Shown piece by piece: positions 5,018-9,049 of a stretch of DNA of 9,049 bases. The DNA lies in assembly GCA_902783295.1 (NCBI GenBank), contig CACZQT010000337.1, forward strand, positions 1-9,049, in the 5' to 3' direction. The notes beneath the pieces were generated by a model. It was not told where the DNA came from and did not search any database. It saw only the letters and a program-made list of their open reading frames with translations. Position 1 is the stretch's first letter. Each line of letters begins with the position of its first letter. The DNA comes from an uncultured Lachnospiraceae bacterium. Its GTDB lineage: Bacteria > Bacillota > Clostridia > Lachnospirales > Lachnospiraceae. The translations under genes and the position numbers were made by a program.

Positions 5018-5791
5018 ATGGCGGATGAAAAAAAGCTGGTTCTGGATGTACAGGATCTGGGCATTGATTTCGGCGGCCTGACAGCCGTCAACGACTTTGC
5101 CCTTCAGGTATTTGAGAAGGAAATCGTTGGCCTGATCGGCCCGAACGGCGCCGGCAAGACCACGGTTTTCAACATGCTGACCAAGGTATACCAGCCGTCA
5201 CGAGGCACCATCCGGTTCCTGGGAGAAGATACGGCGAAGAAGTCCGTAGTGGAAATGAACAAGGCCGGGATCGCCCGTACCTTCCAGAACATCCGGCTGT
5301 TTTCCCAGCTGTCCGTACTGGACAATGTTAAAGCGGGATTTCACAACAGTATCACCTACTCCCCGTTCTCGGCCATATTCCGGCTGCCTTCCTATTTCCG
5401 TCAGGAACGTGAAACGGAAGCGAAGGCTCTGGATCTTCTGAAGATTTTTGACCTGCAGGACAAGGCGGATACCATTGCTTCGAACCTGCCTTACGGGGCG
5501 CAGCGGCGGCTGGAGATTGCCAGAGCGCTGGCTACGGATCCGAAGCTCCTGCTGCTGGATGAGCCGGCCGCAGGTATGAACCCGCAGGAAACCGAGGAGC
5601 TGATGGCGATGATCCGCAAGGTGCGGGATCATTTCGGCATTGCCATTCTGCTGATTGAGCATGATATGCGGCTGGTCATGGGGATTTGCGAAAGGATTAC
5701 CGTGCTGAACTACGGCATGCTGCTGGCGGAAGGAACGCCGGCGCAGATCCAGGCCAATCCGGACGTGATCAAGGCGTATCTGGGGGAATAG
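5018..5791 (+). CDS. livG: Branched-chain amino acid ABC transporter ATP-binding protein LivG
   Basis: This 257-residue protein is the first of two ATPases of the importer and acts at the cytoplasmic face of LivHM. The Walker A motif GPNGAGKT is at residues 41-48, the Q-loop at about Q90 (ARTFQNIRLF), the signature in the LivG-type form LPYGAQ at 157-162, Walker B LLLLDE at 177-182 with catalytic E182, and the switch histidine at H215 (IEHDMRLVM). The segment around IARTFQNIRLF and the longer helical insertion after it are typical of LivG rather than LivF. All ATPase residues are intact. It overlaps nothing, is three bases after livM and three bases before livF. Confidence 0.95.
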   Translation: MADEKKLVLDVQDLGIDFGGLTAVNDFALQVFEKEIVGLIGPNGAGKTTVFNMLTKVYQPSRGTIRFLGEDTAKKSVVEMNKAGIARTFQNIRLFSQLSVLDNVKAGFHNSITYSPFSAIFRLPSYFRQERETEAKALDLLKIFDLQDKADTIASNLPYGAQRRLEIARALATDPKLLLLDEPAAGMNPQETEELMAMIRKVRDHFGIAILLIEHDMRLVMGICERITVLNYGMLLAEGTPAQIQANPDVIKAYLGE

Positions 5792-5794
5792 CAT

Positions 5795-6499
5795 ATGTTA
5801 CAGGTTACGGATTTAAAAGTGAATTACGGGATGATCCAGGCGATCAAAGGCATCTCTTTTACGGTCGAGGATGGGGAGATCGTTACGCTGATCGGAGCGA
5901 ACGGCGCCGGAAAAACCACGACCATGCACGCCATATCCGGCCTGCTGAAGCCGGCTTCCGGCAGCATCATGCTGGACGGGACGGAGCTTACGAAGGTGGC
6001 GCCGCATAAAATTGTAGGCCTGGGACTGGCTCAGGTGCCGGAAGGGCGCCGGGTATTTGCGCAGCAGACCGTTGAAGAAAACCTGAGCCTCGGGTCATAC
6101 GCCCGGAAGGATAAGGAAGGCATCGGGGCGGATCTGGAGAATGTCTACGACCTTTTTCCCCGCCTGAAAGAGAGACGGGGACAGCTGGCAGGCACCCTGT
6201 CCGGCGGTGAACAGCAGATGCTGGCCATGGGGCGGGCGCTGATGGCAAAGCCGAAGATCCTGCTGATGGATGAACCTTCCATGGGACTTTCTCCTCTGCT
6301 GGTTTCAGAAATCTTCCATATCATCGAGGAGATCAACCGGAAGGGCACCACTGTACTGCTGGTGGAACAGAACGCAAAGAGGGCGCTGGCCATTGCCAGC
6401 CGCGCCTATGTGCTGGAAACAGGAACTATCACTCTGTCCGGAACAGGACAGGAACTGGCCGAGGACGAACGGGTACAGAAAGCATACCTGGGCGGCTGA
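5795..6499 (+). CDS. livF: Branched-chain amino acid ABC transporter ATP-binding protein LivF
   Basis: This 234-residue protein is the second ATPase of the importer and would form a heterodimer with LivG. Walker A GANGAGKT is at residues 34-41, the family-typical PEGRRVFAQQTVEENL follows the Q-loop, the signature LSGGE is at 135-139 and Walker B ILLMDE is at 155-160. The switch position reads VEQNAKRAL, with Gln in place of the usual His. This is normal for LivF, so it is not a defect. The start is an ATG three bases after the livG stop, served by GGGGGAA at the end of livG, so translation is probably coupled. Length matches the family. Confidence 0.95.
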   Translation: MLQVTDLKVNYGMIQAIKGISFTVEDGEIVTLIGANGAGKTTTMHAISGLLKPASGSIMLDGTELTKVAPHKIVGLGLAQVPEGRRVFAQQTVEENLSLGSYARKDKEGIGADLENVYDLFPRLKERRGQLAGTLSGGEQQMLAMGRALMAKPKILLMDEPSMGLSPLLVSEIFHIIEEINRKGTTVLLVEQNAKRALAIASRAYVLETGTITLSGTGQELAEDERVQKAYLGG

Positions 6500-6524
6500 G
6501 ACAATTATTCAGGGGGAGGCAGCT

Positions 6525-7220
6525 ATGTACGTAAAAGACCATATGACAGTATCGCCTGTCACCATTACCGCGGATACAGTACTGTCCAAGGCGCTGGATA
6601 TGATGCGCCGCAATGATTTCCACCGCCTGCCGGTTGTTGATGCCGACGGAAAGCTGATCGGTCTGGTGACCGGAGGACTGGTGGAAGAGAGCAGCGGAGC
6701 CAAAAACACTTCGCTGTCCATCTATGAACTGAACTATCTTCTGTCCCGGACAAAGGTTTCGGATATCATGATCCGGGACGTCAAGACTACCACACAGGAT
6801 GTGCTGGTGGAAGAGGCGGCACAGAAGATGCTGGATAACGGCATTGCCGTACTGCCGGTTGTAGATGCGGAAAACCGGGTGATCGGCATCATCACGGATA
6901 AGGATATTTTCCAGGCACTGATCTCTCTGCTGGGCTACAAGCACCAGGGAACCCGTTACATTGTTGCTGCAGAAGACCACCCCGGTTTCCTGGTAGGCGT
7001 AGCCAAAGCCTTTGCGGAAAACGATGCCAATCTGGAAGCGCTCGCCGTGTACCATACCGAAGAGCGCGGCACGGAGATCGCGATCAAGGCAACGGGCGAG
7101 ATCCCGGTCAACGATATGACAAAGGTGCTTCTGGGCTGCGGATATGAAGTCCGGGATGTGGTGCAGACCACGACGGAAGGAGAAATCCTTCACTATTCCG
7201 TGACCGGAGAGGACGAATAA
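6525..7220 (+). CDS. CBS-pair plus ACT domain protein (AcuB-like), putative regulator of the liv importer
   Basis: This 231-residue soluble protein has two CBS motifs: residues 1-52 (MTVSPVTI, FHRLPVVDADGKLIGLVT) and about 78-135 (VSDIMIRDVKTTT, AVLPVVDAENRVIGIITDKD), forming one Bateman module that in other proteins binds adenine nucleotides. An ACT domain follows at about 143-213, with the DHPGFLVGVAKAFAENDANL strand-loop-helix typical of amino-acid-binding ACT folds. The CBS-ACT order matches AcuB-like proteins. A linker of about 25 residues sits between the CBS motifs. GGGGGAGG (6512-6519) is 5 bases before the ATG, and only 25 bases separate it from livF with no terminator, so it is probably co-transcribed. 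The context suggests it senses energy state and an amino acid for the importer, but this is inference. The reading frame stays open upstream into livF, but the ribosome binding site fixes this start. Confidence 0.88.
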   Translation: MYVKDHMTVSPVTITADTVLSKALDMMRRNDFHRLPVVDADGKLIGLVTGGLVEESSGAKNTSLSIYELNYLLSRTKVSDIMIRDVKTTTQDVLVEEAAQKMLDNGIAVLPVVDAENRVIGIITDKDIFQALISLLGYKHQGTRYIVAAEDHPGFLVGVAKAFAENDANLEALAVYHTEERGTEIAIKATGEIPVNDMTKVLLGCGYEVRDVVQTTTEGEILHYSVTGEDE

Positions 7221-7226
7221 AAGACA

Positions 7227-7242
7227 TCCGCCGGGCGGCGGA
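7227..7242 (+). other. Short GC-rich hairpin between the CBS-ACT gene and the ABC exporter gene
   Basis: TCCGCC (7227-7232) pairs perfectly with GGCGGA (7237-7242) around GGGC. No T-run follows, so it is at most a weak or factor-dependent terminator. No convincing promoter is seen in the 57-base gap, so read-through into the next gene is possible. Confidence 0.4.
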
Positions 7243-7259
7243 AATGAATGAGGCGGCTC

Positions 7260-7269
7260 GGAAAGGAAG
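7260..7269 (+). promoter_or_regulatory. Ribosome binding site supporting a GTG start
   Basis: GGAAAGGAAG lies 8 bases before GTG 7278. No in-frame ATG gives a better N-terminus, and translation from GTG starts (M)FQIKGISKEY, the usual first strand of this ATPase family. Confidence 0.65.
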
Positions 7270-7277
7270 AGACTCGC

Positions 7278-9049
7278 GTGTTTCAAATCAAAGGGATATC
7301 GAAAGAATATATCACCGGAGATCTGCGCCAGAAAGCACTCGACGAAGTATCCTTCAGCCTGAGGGATAATGAGTTCGTGGCTGTTCTGGGCCCCAGCGGT
7401 TCCGGAAAAACCACTCTCCTGAATATTATCGGAGGGCTGGACCGGTATGACAGCGGTGATCTGATCATAGACGGGATCTCTACCAGGCAGTATTCCGACA
7501 GGGACTGGGATTCTTACCGCAATCACAGCATCGGTTTTGTGTTCCAGAATTATAACCTGATCGGGCACCAGACTGTGCTGGCCAACGTGGAACTGGCGCT
7601 GACGATTTCCGGCATTTCCCGGGAGGACCGAAAGGCGCGGGCCGAGCAGGCGCTGAAGGACGTCGGGCTGGGAGAGCATCTGTACAAGAAGCCGAACCAG
7701 CTTTCCGGCGGCCAGATGCAGAGAGTAGCGATCGCCAGAGCCCTGGTAAACAACCCCCGGGTTCTGCTGGCGGATGAACCGACCGGCGCTCTGGATTCGG
7801 AGACAGGCCTGGCCGTCATGGAACTGCTGAAACAGGTGGCGGAAGACCGGCTGGTGGTGATGGTAACACACAATGCGGAGCTGGCAGAAGCTTACGCGAC
7901 CCGGATTATACGCTTAAAAGACGGGAAAGTGAAAGAGGATTCTCATCCTTTTCTGCCGGCTGAAAACGGGCAGGAAGCGCCGAAGCATAAAAACATGGGG
8001 AAGGCGTCTATGTCTTTCCTGACGGCTCTGTCACTCAGCGCGGACAATCTGCGTACCAAGAAGTGGCGCACTTTTCTGACGGCATTTGCCGGCTCCATAG
8101 GGATCATCGGCATTGCGCTGATTCTTTCGCTCTCGCATGGGGCCAATGCCTATATCCGCCGGCTGCAGAAGGATACGATGACTTCCTATCCCATTACCAT
8201 CCGGTCACAGACAGTGGATCTGTCGTCCATGCTGCAGGTCGGCCGGGAAAACGGTCAGGCCATGCGAAGCGGGGAAGTAAACCACAGCCTGGACGGGATC
8301 TATTCGGATACCGGGCGGTTCCGAATGGCATCCATGGTATCCTCCAACATCGTCCGGAATGATCTTTCGGGTTTCAAAAAGTACCTGGACGATCCGGACA
8401 GCCCGGTTCACCGTTATCTGGGAGAAAACGGGATTGTATACTCTTACGATACCCGGTTTTCTGTGTATTCCTATGATCCGGATGGAGTCCTTATCAACAC
8501 GGACGGCAGCGGCCTGTATAACAGCAGCCTGTCCACCGGCCGGAACATGATGATGAGCATGATGGGAGCGGGAACCAGCGGCAACGCCAATTTTGAACAG
8601 CTCCTTCCGGGACAGGATGACGAACTGGTGAGTTCCTCGGTGCAGGACAATTATGAGCTTCTGTACGGAAGCTGGCCGTCTTCCTGCGAAGAAGTGGTGC
8701 TTATTCTGGATGAAAACAATGAGGTGCCTGCCGGCGCGCTCTTTGAGCTGGGTTATCTTCCGGAAGCAGAATACCGGGACTACATGAAGAACCTGGAAGA
8801 AGGAAAGCCGGCCGCCGTTGAAAACGTCAGCTGGAGCTATGAGGATTTCTGCAGAAAAGAATTCTTCCTGGTACCCGCCTGCGACTTTTACCGGAGAGAA
8901 AAAAACGGGGTTTTTGCGGATATCACCGCGGACGGACAGATGCCGGAGAGCCTGCTGGAAGACGCGCTGCACCTGAAAATATCCGGAGTGATCCGTCCGG
9001 TGAATGAAGAGGCTGCGAGAAACTTTCTCGGCACCTTCGGATATACCCA
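7278..9049 (+). CDS. MacB-like ABC transporter: N-terminal ATPase fused to FtsX-type permease, partial (3' end missing)
   Basis: About 590 codons are present, open to the window edge. Residues 1-225 are a MacB/LolD-type ATPase: Walker A GPSGSGKT (38-45), a Q-loop in GFVFQNYNL, signature LSGGQ (142-146), Walker B VLLADE (162-167), then PTGALD and the switch His in VTHN (H198). After a polar linker (about 226-255), a membrane segment at about 266-287 (LTAFAGSIGIIGIALILSLS) begins the permease half. Residues from about 290 to the edge form a large, polar extracytoplasmic domain. Related proteins are predicted to export peptides or toxic compounds or to do mechanical work on envelope components. 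The substrate cannot be read here. The remaining membrane helices should lie beyond the window. A methionine cluster (five of six residues, 424-429) lies in the external domain. The gene starts 57 bases after the CBS-ACT gene. Confidence 0.88.
   Translation, partial: MFQIKGISKEYITGDLRQKALDEVSFSLRDNEFVAVLGPSGSGKTTLLNIIGGLDRYDSGDLIIDGISTRQYSDRDWDSYRNHSIGFVFQNYNLIGHQTVLANVELALTISGISREDRKARAEQALKDVGLGEHLYKKPNQLSGGQMQRVAIARALVNNPRVLLADEPTGALDSETGLAVMELLKQVAEDRLVVMVTHNAELAEAYATRIIRLKDGKVKEDSHPFLPAENGQEAPKHKNMGKASMSFLTALSLSADNLRTKKWRTFLTAFAGSIGIIGIALILSLSHGANAYIRRLQKDTMTSYPITIRSQTVDLSSMLQVGRENGQAMRSGEVNHSLDGIYSDTGRFRMASMVSSNIVRNDLSGFKKYLDDPDSPVHRYLGENGIVYSYDTRFSVYSYDPDGVLINTDGSGLYNSSLSTGRNMMMSMMGAGTSGNANFEQLLPGQDDELVSSSVQDNYELLYGSWPSSCEEVVLILDENNEVPAGALFELGYLPEAEYRDYMKNLEEGKPAAVENVSWSYEDFCRKEFFLVPACDFYRREKNGVFADITADGQMPESLLEDALHLKISGVIRPVNEEAARNFLGTFGYT

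Noticed and set aside
6350..6385. Apparent loss of the switch histidine in LivF (VEQNA)
   Set aside because: Gln at this position is usual in the LivF family, so it is not a sign of an inactive ATPase.
6270..7220. Longer form (316 residues) of the CBS-ACT frame starting inside livF
   Set aside because: The extra N-terminal part is an out-of-frame reading of livF. A strong ribosome binding site at 6512-6519 supports the start at 6525.
6429..7871. 480-residue open frame on the - strand, opposite livF end, the CBS-ACT gene and the ABC ATPase
   Set aside because: It spans three genes that have intact family motifs on the + strand, and it has no domain or ribosome binding site that I can support.

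Overview
The window looks like a chromosomal segment from a member of the Bacillota, most likely Clostridia. The evidence is strong GGAGG-type ribosome binding sites before nearly every gene, compact co-directional operons, and protein variants (an AcuB-like CBS-ACT protein behind a liv cassette, a MacB-like fused ABC exporter) that I associate with clostridial genomes. Base composition appears moderate, slightly above half G+C by eye. All genes I accept are on the + strand. There is no rRNA, tRNA, CRISPR array, transposase or phage gene.

Layout. (1) 1-99: the 3' end of a cobalamin (corrinoid)-binding protein gene, closed by a clear intrinsic terminator at 133-173. (2) 286-714: a small, extremely acidic lipoprotein with its own extended -10 promoter, a 13-residue duplicated motif and its own terminator at 765-810. 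(3) 871-1542: a single-pass membrane coiled-coil protein of unknown function, preceded by an 18-bp perfect dyad with a TACA-N2-TGTA core, the form of operator used by the BlaI/MecI/CopY repressor family. (4) 1643-6499: a full branched-chain amino acid type (HAAT family) ABC importer operon, with promoter, structured leader, substrate-binding protein, stem-loops, livH, livM, livG and livF. A CBS-CBS-ACT protein gene (6525-7220) follows closely, very probably in the same transcript. (5) 7278 to the window end: the start of a large MacB-like ABC protein with an N-terminal ATPase fused to an FtsX-type permease, cut off by the window edge.

How the genes work together. The binding protein would capture a branched-chain or related amino acid outside the membrane and pass it to the LivH-LivM channel, powered by the LivG and LivF ATPases. 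The CBS-ACT protein is a plausible regulator because it combines an adenylate-sensing module with an amino-acid-sensing module. The stem-loops after the binding protein gene fit the usual need to make more binding protein than permease. The flanking lipoprotein, coiled-coil and MacB-like genes have separate or unclear links to the importer.

I see no convincing new multi-gene system. The points most worth a second look are the operator-like dyad upstream of the unknown coiled-coil gene, the lack of a lipid anchor on the binding protein, the acidic lipoprotein whose two repeats differ only at synonymous sites, a REP-like palindrome at 1543-1583, and the CBS-ACT gene coupled to the importer.
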